From Alistipes sp. (GTDB lineage: Bacteria > Bacteroidota > Bacteroidia > Bacteroidales > Rikenellaceae): 64,000 bases of DNA. The notes beneath the pieces were generated by a model. That model saw only the letters and a list, made by a program, of their open reading frames with translations, was not told the DNA's origin and made no database searches. The position numbers were made by a program, and so were the translations under genes. The DNA lies in the NCBI GenBank assembly GCA_017381935.1, contig JAFOBG010000021.1, positions 36,257-100,256 of the forward strand, read 5' to 3'. Shown piece after piece: positions 25,961 to 36,200 of this stretch (the stretch's first letter is position 1; every line of letters starts with the position of its first letter).

Positions 25961-27472
25961 ATGAAAACAGTTAAAAATTATCTTCTACTCATAGGTTTGT
26001 GCTTGATTACTCTCAGTTCTTGCACAACAAAGTTTGAGGAGTATAATAAAAACCCTAACCAGCCTGAGTATGGCGAAATCAACCCTATCAACATGCTTCA
26101 GGTTCTTACCATGAATGCAAGTGATCGTTGGCTCAACCACACTTGGACCCTTAATGGCGAGTTGATACAATATACCGTATCAGGTACAAGTAACAACTCT
26201 TATCACCGATTTGTAATTCCTAACACCACTACAGCAGGTTCTTGGAATTGGTATGCACGCATGGCGGCAACAGCTGACGAGATGGAGCGTCTTGCTCAAA
26301 AGCGTGAGGATGTCAATTGCGAGGCTATTGCAATTACCCTCAAGGTGCTCTTTATGTCAAACCTTACAGACTGCTTTGGTGATGTACCATACTCTGAGGC
26401 ATTTGGCAATATTAATGGCACTAAGATTAACAACCCTGCCTTTGACACTCAGAAAGATGTATATACTAAGCTATTTGAGCAATTGGAGCGAGCAAATACA
26501 CTCTACAATACCAATGCTGAGTTTGACGGCTCTCGCGACCTGCTCTATAATGGAGATATCACAAAGTGGAGAAAGTTCAACAACTCTATCTACTTGCGTC
26601 TGTTGATGCGTCTGAGCAACCGAGATAAGGTGTTCAACATAGGCCGAAAGATTCAGGAGATATACCTCAACCCTACAGCCTACCCTATCTTTGAGAGCAA
26701 TCAGGATAATGCAACGCTCTTCTTTGATACTGTCGAGCCGTTTGTCAACACCTTTGGCTCTTATACTTTGGCTCAGTTCTCATCACCTCGTAAAGCTTGC
26801 TCGACTATAATCAATATGATGAAGTCGCCAGGCGACCCACGTCTGCCAATCTACTTTACACAGAATGGTGGCGCATGGAACGGCTATCCGAGTGGTATGC
26901 CTGTATCGGAGGTTGAAGGTGTATCCAATATTGCATATATCAACCACGAGACTTTAGGATACTACGACTCTCCACTTTCATTTATGAAGTATGACGAGGT
27001 GCTCTTTATTTTCTGTGAAGCAATCTGGAGAGGTTGGATTCCTGGTGGAGAGAGTTTGGCAAAGGAGTACTACACCAATGCTATCAAGGCCTCAATTGCA
27101 TATTGGAGCAGTGTTGACCCTGCAGGTACTAACATTACTGAGCTTACAATTAGTCGTTTCCTCTCCAAAGCTCCTTACACACACGAGTTGGAGTGTATCA
27201 TGAACCAGAAGTACATTGCTCTGTTCTGGACAGGTTATGAGGCATGGCATGAGTACCGCCGCACCGGCTATCCTTCTCTTCCAATAGGCTCTGCAACAAG
27301 CAACGACCATATTCTTCCTCGTCGTTTCTGCTATCCTGACAATACCACTATCACCAATCAGAAGAACTACGCAACAGTTCTTGAGCGATTGCAAAAGGTA
27401 TATTACGGTGGCGATGATATGAAGACTCCTGTATGGTGGTCAAAGAATGCCATTGAGCGAGGTATTGAGTAG
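25961..27472 (+). CDS. SusD/RagB-like nutrient-binding lipoprotein
   Basis: 503 residues with a lipobox (LSSC, then TTKFEEYNKNPNQP), so anchored in the outer-membrane outer leaflet. The FEEYNKNPNQ start and the LTDCFGDVPYSEAFG segment are typical of the SusD-like superfamily (the PF12771 branch). Tetratricopeptide-like helices follow, and KEYYTNAIKASIAYW lies near the C-terminal third. It works as the lid and ligand-capture partner of the SusC encoded immediately upstream. Same operon, with the next gene 11 bases downstream. Confidence 0.92.
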   Translation: MKTVKNYLLLIGLCLITLSSCTTKFEEYNKNPNQPEYGEINPINMLQVLTMNASDRWLNHTWTLNGELIQYTVSGTSNNSYHRFVIPNTTTAGSWNWYARMAATADEMERLAQKREDVNCEAIAITLKVLFMSNLTDCFGDVPYSEAFGNINGTKINNPAFDTQKDVYTKLFEQLERANTLYNTNAEFDGSRDLLYNGDITKWRKFNNSIYLRLLMRLSNRDKVFNIGRKIQEIYLNPTAYPIFESNQDNATLFFDTVEPFVNTFGSYTLAQFSSPRKACSTIINMMKSPGDPRLPIYFTQNGGAWNGYPSGMPVSEVEGVSNIAYINHETLGYYDSPLSFMKYDEVLFIFCEAIWRGWIPGGESLAKEYYTNAIKASIAYWSSVDPAGTNITELTISRFLSKAPYTHELECIMNQKYIALFWTGYEAWHEYRRTGYPSLPIGSATSNDHILPRRFCYPDNTTITNQKNYATVLERLQKVYYGGDDMKTPVWWSKNAIERGIE

Positions 27473-27483
27473 TAATTTAATAT

Positions 27484-29568
27484 ATGCACAATATGAAACA
27501 CAATTATATAAAGCACAGCCTCGGCTTTCTGACGCTACTTATGCTACTGTTTGCCGGCTCGTGTCAAGAACAAGAACAGAGTGTAGGCACATCTGTAAAG
27601 CTCTATCAAGAAGTTGATGGACAACAGGTGGAATTTACTGAGTTTGACACTGCAATAACAGGCGGATTTTATGAGTTCTTGCTCTACTCTGATATTGGCG
27701 AGTGGGAGCTTAAGCCTACCTTTGAGGAGGATAACGAGTGGTGTCAGGCATGGCCATCATCAGGTAAAAACGATGCTCGTTTTGGCATCAAGGTCTTTGA
27801 GAATAAGACAGCATACCCTCGTACCTGCGAGATGAATGTAATCTCTCGTGGTCAGGTAATGGCAACCATTACATTTAACCAAACTGCAAACGTTCCAGTA
27901 ATGGACTTTGCATACGCATATCCTGACAATACAAAGATTGTCAACGAGTTTGGTGAGACCTTCAAGATTCGTATCGCCTCTAACGTAGAGTGGAAGGCTG
28001 AAGTTACACAAAACTCAGGTTGGCTCTCTTTAGGCAATAAGAAGGATGACTATCAAGAGTTAGTCGTACTCGCTAACGAGACGGATGATGAGCGTATATC
28101 CTCTGTTAAGTTCCGTGCTATCGGAACCGATTTAGAGCACATCCTCTATATCCAGCAAGGTACTTCTGCCGACTTTAAGGCTGCTCAGAAGTGGACTATT
28201 CAAGATGTTCTTTTGGCAACCGATGGTCTTGGAGCCATTACAGAGAATGTCTATGTTGAGGGATATGTCATCAGCGACCCTACTTCGGGCAACTTCGATA
28301 GAACACACATGATTATCATGGACCAAAGCAACTGCGGTATGTGTATCGAGTTTGAGGATGCAGACTCGAATATCTACCCTGTCAACACACTCGTTACTCT
28401 ACACCTTAAGGATATGGCATTTGTCCTTGACCAGGGTGTAGGCATCGACGAGAGTACATTCGCCCCTAAAATTGCCGGTTTCCCAAGTTCTCGAGTTAAG
28501 TTCTCAGAGCCGTCTGCTGGCATAGCTCCTATTGAGTTGGACTATGTAGGTCAGATTGAGCAGTACGAGCACTGCCTTGTAACAATCAAGAATGTTGAGT
28601 ATGCCGTTCCTTATGGAACTTATGTCAATGTTCATGAGGACTTTAATGGCGACTACTTAGACTACGCTTATGCGCCATCTCTTCCATTTACCACTGTCTA
28701 TAACGAGTATATACAGCCTATCCGAGATGCTTTGGGCGAGATTGGCGAGCTATACACTCATCGTAATGCCAAGTTCCGTGCCGCACGAGTTATGCCAGAG
28801 GGCTCAGGAAACATTACAGGTGTTGTAATGCGCCGAACAAAGAGTGAGAACTCTCTCTACCATATCCGCATGCGCTCTTTGGAGGATGATAAAATATCTG
28901 ACGATGTTGCAACACGTCGTGCTAAGACCATAATGCAGATAGGTCCGTGGACAAAGCGCAAGAAGTTGGACAAGATTACAGCCTCTGTAGGTGTAGGTCA
29001 TCTTCGCACCTCAGCCTCAAACGAAGGTCTTATTCTATCTGCATCAAGTGTATCAGTCTATGCTTCAGACTCATGGGCTCGCTGTGTTCCTGCAACTCTC
29101 AATGAGCAGAATGGAAAGTGGTATCCACTCTTTGCTACAGCCGAGGGTGTTACCTACTTCAGTGTATCGACAATCAATTGGTGGGGCAACAACTACAACC
29201 GCATTACAGACTGCGACGGTGTTGCGTGGATTATCACTACCAACACAACAGGCTCTGAAGGTCAGTTATCTCTCGACTTTGCACTCTGTAGTTCAAGTGG
29301 TGGCCCTATGTACTTCATGATAGAGTTCGCCACAAGTGAGGGTGCTCCTATTGACGAGTGGACACCTGTCAAGGAGATTATTGCAGCCAACTCTTCTGTC
29401 TCTTATGGTCAGAAACTATACAGCATCGACTTGCCAGCAGAGTGTAATAATGTGCCAAACTTGGTTATCCGTATGCGTGTATCTCAGAATCTGAGAGCTA
29501 AGAACACATCGGCTATTGATCCATCAGGAAACTGCAAAATTGGTATGATTCGTTTAAGTAGCAGATAA
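27484..29568 (+). CDS. DUF5689-type surface lipoprotein with BACON-like domains
   Basis: 694 residues with a lipoprotein signal (LLFAGSC). Two BACON-like beta-sandwich modules follow (about 30-130 and 135-225; WELKPTF ... TFNQTAN and VEWKAEVTQNSGWLSLG). Then comes a DUF5689-like OB-fold region (WTIQDVLLATDGLGAITENVYVEGYVISD) and a C-terminal beta domain (about 500-694). BACON and DUF5689 modules are common in surface glycan or protein-binding lipoproteins of SusCD loci. It probably helps capture the ligand at the cell surface. An alternative start is the ATG at 27493. Confidence 0.8.
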   Translation: MHNMKHNYIKHSLGFLTLLMLLFAGSCQEQEQSVGTSVKLYQEVDGQQVEFTEFDTAITGGFYEFLLYSDIGEWELKPTFEEDNEWCQAWPSSGKNDARFGIKVFENKTAYPRTCEMNVISRGQVMATITFNQTANVPVMDFAYAYPDNTKIVNEFGETFKIRIASNVEWKAEVTQNSGWLSLGNKKDDYQELVVLANETDDERISSVKFRAIGTDLEHILYIQQGTSADFKAAQKWTIQDVLLATDGLGAITENVYVEGYVISDPTSGNFDRTHMIIMDQSNCGMCIEFEDADSNIYPVNTLVTLHLKDMAFVLDQGVGIDESTFAPKIAGFPSSRVKFSEPSAGIAPIELDYVGQIEQYEHCLVTIKNVEYAVPYGTYVNVHEDFNGDYLDYAYAPSLPFTTVYNEYIQPIRDALGEIGELYTHRNAKFRAARVMPEGSGNITGVVMRRTKSENSLYHIRMRSLEDDKISDDVATRRAKTIMQIGPWTKRKKLDKITASVGVGHLRTSASNEGLILSASSVSVYASDSWARCVPATLNEQNGKWYPLFATAEGVTYFSVSTINWWGNNYNRITDCDGVAWIITTNTTGSEGQLSLDFALCSSSGGPMYFMIEFATSEGAPIDEWTPVKEIIAANSSVSYGQKLYSIDLPAECNNVPNLVIRMRVSQNLRAKNTSAIDPSGNCKIGMIRLSSR

Positions 29569-29579
29569 AACTATGACCT

Positions 29580-31541
29580 ATGAAAAATATATATAAAATC
29601 TTACTTGTATTTGCAACCATATCAACACTTCTTGTTGGTTGCAAAGAGGAGACTTATCCGGAGTATGAATACCAAACACGTCTGGTAAAGCTCGCTTTCC
29701 TTAATAACGAAATCACCGTTTATGAGGGTAAGGAAGTTGAGATTCAGGGTATCGGCTTTAATGTAGGAGATAAAATCATCTTCCGCACGGCAGAGCAAGA
29801 TTACACCTCAGAGATTATCTCGGCAGATGACTCGTCTGCTATATTCCTCGCTCCGGCTATGCCTGAGGGTCAATATACGCTCTATATCAGCCGTGAGGAT
29901 AAGATACAGAAGGTCTCTACTATCACCGTATGGCTCACTCTGAACCTTGACGTTCCTCAGAAGGATGGATGTTCTCTGAGAGGTTTTGTCTATCAGGGCG
30001 ATACTGGCATACCTGGAGTATGGGTTTCAGATGGTGTAAGTTTTACACAGACTGACGAGAATGGTTTCTATTGGCTCAAGTCTGACAAGCGCTTTGGCTA
30101 TGTCTTTATCTGTTTGCCGTCTGGTTACCTTCCTGCGACAGGGAACAATGCCGTTCCTGGCTATTGGAAAGCAGTATCTATTGATGCTAACCTCTATGAG
30201 CAGTGCAACTTCGAGCTTAAGGCTACCGATACAACAAACCATCAGGTATTCTTTGCCGCCGACCTGCACTTGGCCGACCGAGCTGTAGGTCCTAATGCAA
30301 TTAACGACCTCAAACAGTTCGACTTGGGATTTATTGCTGACAGTAAGGCTCTTGCTGCAGCTTATGGCCAGAATACATTCCTTATCACATTGGGAGATAT
30401 TACTTGGGATGCATATTGGTACAAGACCGGATTTATGCCGGCCAACTACATCTCAAAGATGAAGCAATATCCGCTAATGATATTCAACTGTATGGGTAAC
30501 CACGACAACAACCCTTATGTTCGTGGCGACAATAATGGTTCTAAAATCTATCGTTCTACAGTAGCCCCAACATACTACTCTTTCGACTTAGGCGAGGTAC
30601 ACTACATCGTTCTTGACAACATTGAGTGGATAAACACAAATGGAGCAAACGGCTTTGTGGGTGAAAGAGATTACCACGAGAGAGTTGATCAGGTACAGAT
30701 AGCTTGGCTTAAGGAGGATTTGTCGCATATTGCAGACAAGAGCAAGCCGATTGTTGTCTGCTCACACTGCCAATTCCACAACAACCGCAACTCTTCGTTT
30801 AAGGTTAACAAACACATGCAGAACACACCAGAGGTACTTGCTTGTTTTGATGGCTTTACCAATGTTCACATTATGACCGGTCATGCACACCTTAATATGA
30901 CTATGGAGATTAACAACAACATTATGGAGCATAATGTAGGCGCAACATGCGAGACATGGTGGCAGAGTTCATCAGCCTCTATCCTTGATGGCCGTGGTAT
31001 CTGCCGAGACGGAACCCCTGCGGGCTATGCTGTATTCGAGTTCAAGGGTAAGGATTTGAAGTGGTACTACAAGTCTATCGGCTTTGATAAGAGTCTGCAA
31101 TTCCGTGCTTATGATATGAACAATGTAATGCGTGAGCGTTGGACAAGTGCTCTTTCTACACAGGAGCCTGCTCGTGATACAGGAGGCGACGACTATGGCG
31201 ATTTGGAGGATAATGTAATATATATAAATGTATGGGACTACGATTCCAAGTGGAAAATAGAAGTCTATGAGGAGGGTAATTCCAAGCCGCTTGCTGTTAC
31301 TCGAGTATATGACCGCGACCCACTCCACACCGCTACAACAGATGTAATTTTGGGTAAGGTTGGAGACCTTATCGAGGACCTTGCCTCTATACGTTCATCA
31401 CATATCTGGCAGGTTATAACCGAGGAGGATGATACAGATATTACAATCAAGGTTACCAACCGTTTTGGAGAGGAGTTTACCCAAACCATGACAGATCGTG
31501 GCAGGAGAAATAAGTTTGATACTACAAAATACTTTCAGTAA
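29580..31541 (+). CDS. Surface calcineurin-like phosphoesterase lipoprotein
   Basis: 653 residues with lipobox LLVGC (Cys21). Residues 38-120 resemble an IPT/TIG beta-sandwich. A small carboxypeptidase-like module (130-200) leads into a metallophosphatase domain with every motif visible: AADLHL (Asp228, His230), LGDITWD (Asp273), GNHDN (306-310), CSHCQFH (His396) and GHAH (434-437). The C-terminal 140 residues are a beta domain typical of these exported enzymes. It should hydrolyse phosphomonoesters or phosphodiesters outside the cell, feeding the SusCD importer. The substrate is not deducible. Confidence 0.88.
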   Translation: MKNIYKILLVFATISTLLVGCKEETYPEYEYQTRLVKLAFLNNEITVYEGKEVEIQGIGFNVGDKIIFRTAEQDYTSEIISADDSSAIFLAPAMPEGQYTLYISREDKIQKVSTITVWLTLNLDVPQKDGCSLRGFVYQGDTGIPGVWVSDGVSFTQTDENGFYWLKSDKRFGYVFICLPSGYLPATGNNAVPGYWKAVSIDANLYEQCNFELKATDTTNHQVFFAADLHLADRAVGPNAINDLKQFDLGFIADSKALAAAYGQNTFLITLGDITWDAYWYKTGFMPANYISKMKQYPLMIFNCMGNHDNNPYVRGDNNGSKIYRSTVAPTYYSFDLGEVHYIVLDNIEWINTNGANGFVGERDYHERVDQVQIAWLKEDLSHIADKSKPIVVCSHCQFHNNRNSSFKVNKHMQNTPEVLACFDGFTNVHIMTGHAHLNMTMEINNNIMEHNVGATCETWWQSSSASILDGRGICRDGTPAGYAVFEFKGKDLKWYYKSIGFDKSLQFRAYDMNNVMRERWTSALSTQEPARDTGGDDYGDLEDNVIYINVWDYDSKWKIEVYEEGNSKPLAVTRVYDRDPLHTATTDVILGKVGDLIEDLASIRSSHIWQVITEEDDTDITIKVTNRFGEEFTQTMTDRGRRNKFDTTKYFQ

Positions 31542-31550
31542 ATAAATACT

Positions 31551-33068
31551 ATGAAGAAGATATTTAATATAATTATCGCAGCACTTGCACTTGCTACCCT
31601 CTCTTGCCAAACCGAGCAGGAGATAGAGTATCAGGTAAGCAGTGATCGCGTCAATATTCAGGCAAATCGTCGTGGTATTGATAGCAATGGCGGTCAGATA
31701 GTTCTCAACGTAACCTCAAATACCTATTGGATTCTCAATATTGACCAGCAAGCTGCCGAGTGGATTGAGTTTACTCCAAAAGCAGCCCCTGCAGGCACAA
31801 CAGAGGTGTTTGTAACCGTTGCTGAGAATAGTGATGTTGCACGAACTGCTACACTCTACTTCGATACCCAGACAGGTGTTAAGGAGGAGGTTGTAATCAA
31901 CCAAACAGGCGCAGAGGAGCAGCTGTCATACTTCTGCGAGACCTTTGGTGAGCAGGGCGTAGGCGAAGATACTAATATCAACCGTTTCGATAGTTGGCAG
32001 ACAAGCGGTTTTGGCTCTAATCTGACTACATACGACGGCGACGTTCTTATCACATCAGAGAACCCTGCAACAGTCGAGGGCTCATCAGGTGGCAACTCTC
32101 TCTACTTCGGAAATGAGAATAACGAACTTATAATCGGCCCTATCGGCATCTATGGAGATGAGTTCTTCCGCTTTACATTCAACATCGACAATCGCAATGG
32201 TGTTGTATCACCATCGGAGTTTTTGATGTATGCCGGTGATAATGGCAAAGATTGGTTCCCATTCTCATATACAATCGAGAATCCTCAGAGCGAAGGTTGG
32301 ACAAAGGTAAATGCCAACTTCTCTCTTAAGAAGAATATTGCTACCGAAATCTATCTTAAGATTGTCTCTCCGCAGGGTTACCAGATTGACGATATTGCAA
32401 TCTTGCAGGGTTATGCCGAGGATAGCGCACCTATTGCCCGAGTAAGTATGGATAGTAATCCTATCGGTACCGTCTTCTTTGAGGATGATTTGAACTGGAT
32501 TACACCTGACTTTGCAGATACTATGGATGGCACCCTCCCATTTGCTGGTGGCTACTCTGTCTGCAATATGAATCAGCTCAATGTTGCTGGTGTTCCTGAG
32601 TCAAGTAGGCAGTTGTGGGCAGAAAAGGGCTATACAACCCCTGTAGATCATGGCGAGCGCACTTGGAACTACGCCTATGTAGAGGTAGATGATAAGGGCG
32701 ATGGCCACTTTAGAATTGGACGAGCATCACAAAGTAATGCCCGCAACCACACAGGCTGTTTCTATCTGCCAAAGGGTGTTTTGTCTAAGATTGATCCGGA
32801 CGCAAGCATCAGCGTTATGTTCAGCGTTGACATGGGACGATACAATATTGCAGACTGCAACCTTGTATATATCACCGCCATTACCAATGGTATTGAGAAT
32901 GAGCAGGAGGTTGCTGTAGCAATGGATGTAGTCAAGACCTTCGGTACTTTCGACGTGCGTTTTGATAATGTAACCCGTGATACAGAGTTCTCTATTAAGA
33001 CCAAAGTGCAAACTGATGCCAGCTCTATCCGCATCTATTTTGACAACTTCAAAATCACAAAGCTCTAA
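31551..33068 (+). CDS. BACON-domain surface lipoprotein
   Basis: 505 residues with lipobox TLSC. Residues about 35-125 form a BACON-like module (NVTSNTYWILNIDQQ ... VVINQTG). Two jelly-roll-like segments follow (about 130-285 and 295-505). In each, a phrase such as FCETFGEQGVG or FFEDDLNWITPDF opens the module and a phrase such as IRIYFDNFKITKL closes it, the style of choice-of-anchor or carbohydrate-binding modules. Probably a binding protein of the upstream SusCD system. It is followed 48 bases later by a 45-residue peptide gene. Confidence 0.75.
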   Translation: MKKIFNIIIAALALATLSCQTEQEIEYQVSSDRVNIQANRRGIDSNGGQIVLNVTSNTYWILNIDQQAAEWIEFTPKAAPAGTTEVFVTVAENSDVARTATLYFDTQTGVKEEVVINQTGAEEQLSYFCETFGEQGVGEDTNINRFDSWQTSGFGSNLTTYDGDVLITSENPATVEGSSGGNSLYFGNENNELIIGPIGIYGDEFFRFTFNIDNRNGVVSPSEFLMYAGDNGKDWFPFSYTIENPQSEGWTKVNANFSLKKNIATEIYLKIVSPQGYQIDDIAILQGYAEDSAPIARVSMDSNPIGTVFFEDDLNWITPDFADTMDGTLPFAGGYSVCNMNQLNVAGVPESSRQLWAEKGYTTPVDHGERTWNYAYVEVDDKGDGHFRIGRASQSNARNHTGCFYLPKGVLSKIDPDASISVMFSVDMGRYNIADCNLVYITAITNGIENEQEVAVAMDVVKTFGTFDVRFDNVTRDTEFSIKTKVQTDASSIRIYFDNFKITKL

Positions 33069-33116
33069 TAATAAACTTTTATATAATTTATAATACACCT
33101 TAATTTTTTAAAACCT

Positions 33117-33254
33117 ATGAAAAAAATCGATCTTTTTGGTGCTTACACAGCACCTGAGGTCAGAGTAATCAACGCTCGTATTGAGCGAGGTTTTGCAATC
33201 TCTGGCCCATCAGACTTCATTGACCCGGATTATGAATCTCGTCCGGAGGAGTAA
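33117..33254 (+). CDS. Small peptide A (45 residues), Bacteroidota short-ORF type
   Basis: An ORF of 45 codons between the BACON lipoprotein and the GLUG lipoprotein, spaced 48 and 29 bases from them. It begins MKKIDLFGAYTAPEVRV, has ARIERGFAISG in the middle and ends in an acidic, proline-containing tail (DPDYESRPEE). There is no signal peptide and no membrane segment. The part TAPEVRVINARIERGFAIS aligns without gaps with peptide B at 37362, sharing T, P, E, G, F and S. This argues that it is translated and not chance. Function unknown; it could be a leader or signal peptide, or a small envelope factor. Confidence 0.65.
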   Translation: MKKIDLFGAYTAPEVRVINARIERGFAISGPSDFIDPDYESRPEE

Positions 33255-33283
33255 TTAACCAACATTAAACAACAGTTAAGATT

Positions 33284-36200
33284 ATGAAAAAACTTTTAAT
33301 GCTTACAGCTGCTGTCGCAATGTTGGCAAGCTGTTCTCAGGATTTAACCTCTGACCTTGATCTTAATGTCAATGGTACAGAAAACAACTCCTCTTGGAGT
33401 GGTGAGGGTATTCTTATCGAGGCTTCTGCTGAGGATGTTACCCGTGTAAACACAAATGTAGATGGTTCTGTCAGCTATCTTACTTGGGAGGCTGGCGATG
33501 AGCTTACTCTGGTTCACAATGGCGCTGCATATATCTATGTAGCTCAGCAGGCTGGTCGTTCTTCACTCTTTGCTCCAAAGGATGATGCTAATGCTCTTAC
33601 TGCAGTAGATGCAACTCTTCCTGTAGCTGCATTCTACAACGTTGCTTCTGTAGATGCTGCTACTCTTAGCGCTACTTTCGACATCCCTGCTGAGCAGGTT
33701 GAGGGCGAGTTGACAAACAAGTTACCTCTCTATGCTTACTCAGCAACAACTGCTGTTGAGAATGGTAAGGTTGTTATTACAATGAAGCCTCTTGCTTCTG
33801 TTGTTGAGTTTGAGCTCTCAGCTTCAAGCTCTTGGAATGCAGACTCTTTCCAGCTCGGCAAGTCATCACGTCAGCTCTACACTTACGCTTCAGCTTCTGC
33901 TCTTAAGGTTGACGCTGCAACAGGTGCTATCGACCTTTCAACTGCAGTTTTGGGCAACACTATCAATGTTAAGCTCGCTGCAATGCACGATTTTGCTACA
34001 AAGCGTTCAATTGAGGTTATTGTTCCTGGCGTATCTAACACAGTTACATCTGAGGTTACTGAGGGTGAGGGCGATGCTGCAGTTACTACAACCGTAACTA
34101 CCCACTATGCTCCTGTATATCACGGTAAGGCTTGCGTAAAGCTCTTCAAGAATGGTGTTGAGAACTTCCGTCGTACAATTTGGAGTGCATATACTGCTAA
34201 CGGTACTACTACTGTTGACGAGCGTAAGCATGTACACCAGCCACTTAAGGATATCCTTGAGGGTCATAAGAACGGTATCTCAACTGCTGCTGACTTCAAG
34301 GCTCTTGCTGACGAGGTTAACTACTCTGTTGAGACCCTGCCTGCAGGTACTACATTCTGTAATGAGGATGGTGTTATTCTTCTGAACAACAGCATTAGCC
34401 TTGCAGAGTACACCAATTGGCTTGCTATTGGTCAGAACGCATCTGGCAACTTTGACGGTGTCGAGATTATCTTCGCCGGTCATTTTGACGGTCAGGGCAA
34501 TACAATCAGCGGCCTTAGCATCGACTACAACTATGCTGACCACCAGCACAAGTACACCAAGTATGACGGTTCTGAGGACACTATCCTTTGCGCAAGCGCA
34601 GGTCTGTTTGGCGTTGCTGCAAATTGCGCATCTATCAAGAATCTGACTGTTGAGGGTAACATCGTTCTTAACTACTCTATTCCAGCGGGCGTTGATTCAT
34701 ACTGGAACTATGTTGCAGGTATTGTAGGTCAGGCTTATGGTGCACGACTTGAGAACCTTACAAATAAGGTTACTATTACATCAGGCCCTGCTCACAACAA
34801 CAAGACCCGTTTTGGTGGTGTTGTAGGTCGTGTATGCGCAGATGCTGAGGTTTATATCGAGAAACTTACTAATGAGGTAGATCACAACCTTTCACAGGGT
34901 ACAGGCGCTGCTGCTTGGGAGTTTATCGGTGGTGGTACTATCGGTATGGTTGCTGATGGTTCTGCATTTGACCTTGAGATTGTTGATGTTACAAATAACG
35001 GTAAGCTTACTGTCGTTTCTTCTGGTTATGCTAATGTTGGTGGTGTATGTGGTTACATTACCCGCAGCGCAGAGAAGGACGGTATCTTTGAGAACTGGGT
35101 TAACAACGGCGATATTGTAATCTCATCACAGACAGGTATGTGCCTCGGTGGTGTTGTTGGTCAGGCTCGCCACTATGAGCTTCTTGAGTGTGAGAATAAC
35201 GGTTCAATCACTATTGGCGAGGGTTGCCCAGAGACTATTGAGTGTAACATCGGTGGTATCGTTGGCTACACTAACGGCCGTAACACAAGCGCAAATGGTG
35301 AGGTATATATCACCGACTGCGTAAACAATGGTGAGATTAAGATTGACAAGAATATCATTCCATTTGTTGGTGGTATTGTAGGTTATACTACCCAGCCTGT
35401 AACTGTTGAGGGTTGCGTAAACAAGGCTAATGTCTCTGTACACCTTACAAATACAAACGCATTCCACGTAGGTGGTATCGTTGGTAAGAATGGTGTAAAC
35501 TCTAACACCGTAAAGGATGGCGTTCAGGTTTACGACTGTACTAACGAGGGTGATATCTCTGGTTACACAGAGACTACCGAGAGCACTGGCGGTTGGCTCT
35601 ATGTAGGCGGTTGCTTCGGCTCTTGCTATGGTGGTGCTTCGTCAGATGCACTTCCAGCTGCTTGGGGTACTGTAGGTTGCGTTGTTGATGGTTGCGTTAA
35701 TAAGGGTAAGGTTCGTGCTCTTGGCGGTGCGAAGTTCCGCGTAGGTGGTATCTCTGGTCTGCTTAACAGAACTGATATTACCAACTGTACTAACGAGGGT
35801 ACTGTAACTAACGAGCGTACTCCACTCTATAAGGAGGAGTTCTTCGGTGGTATCGTAGGTTTTGCAGAGAACGGCTCTTATGGTAACATCTTAGGCTGTA
35901 CTAACAGCGGTGTTGTAGCATACCTTATGCCTACACGAAGCGGTACAGGTGAGAAGACTGTTGCAAACAACTATCACGCTACTATCGGTGGTATCCTTGG
36001 TCGTGCAAAGGATGCTTTAACAAAGGTTACAAACTGTACATTCTCTGGTCAGGTACTTGGTACAAACGACAAGACTCACACTTGGAATGCTGATACAGGT
36101 GCTTGGGTTGCTCCTACAGATTTTGAGAGTCGTAACTTCGAGTGCCGCTCTGCTATCGTAGGTGCTTGTGGTAAGAACTTCCCTATCTCTGGCTGTACTG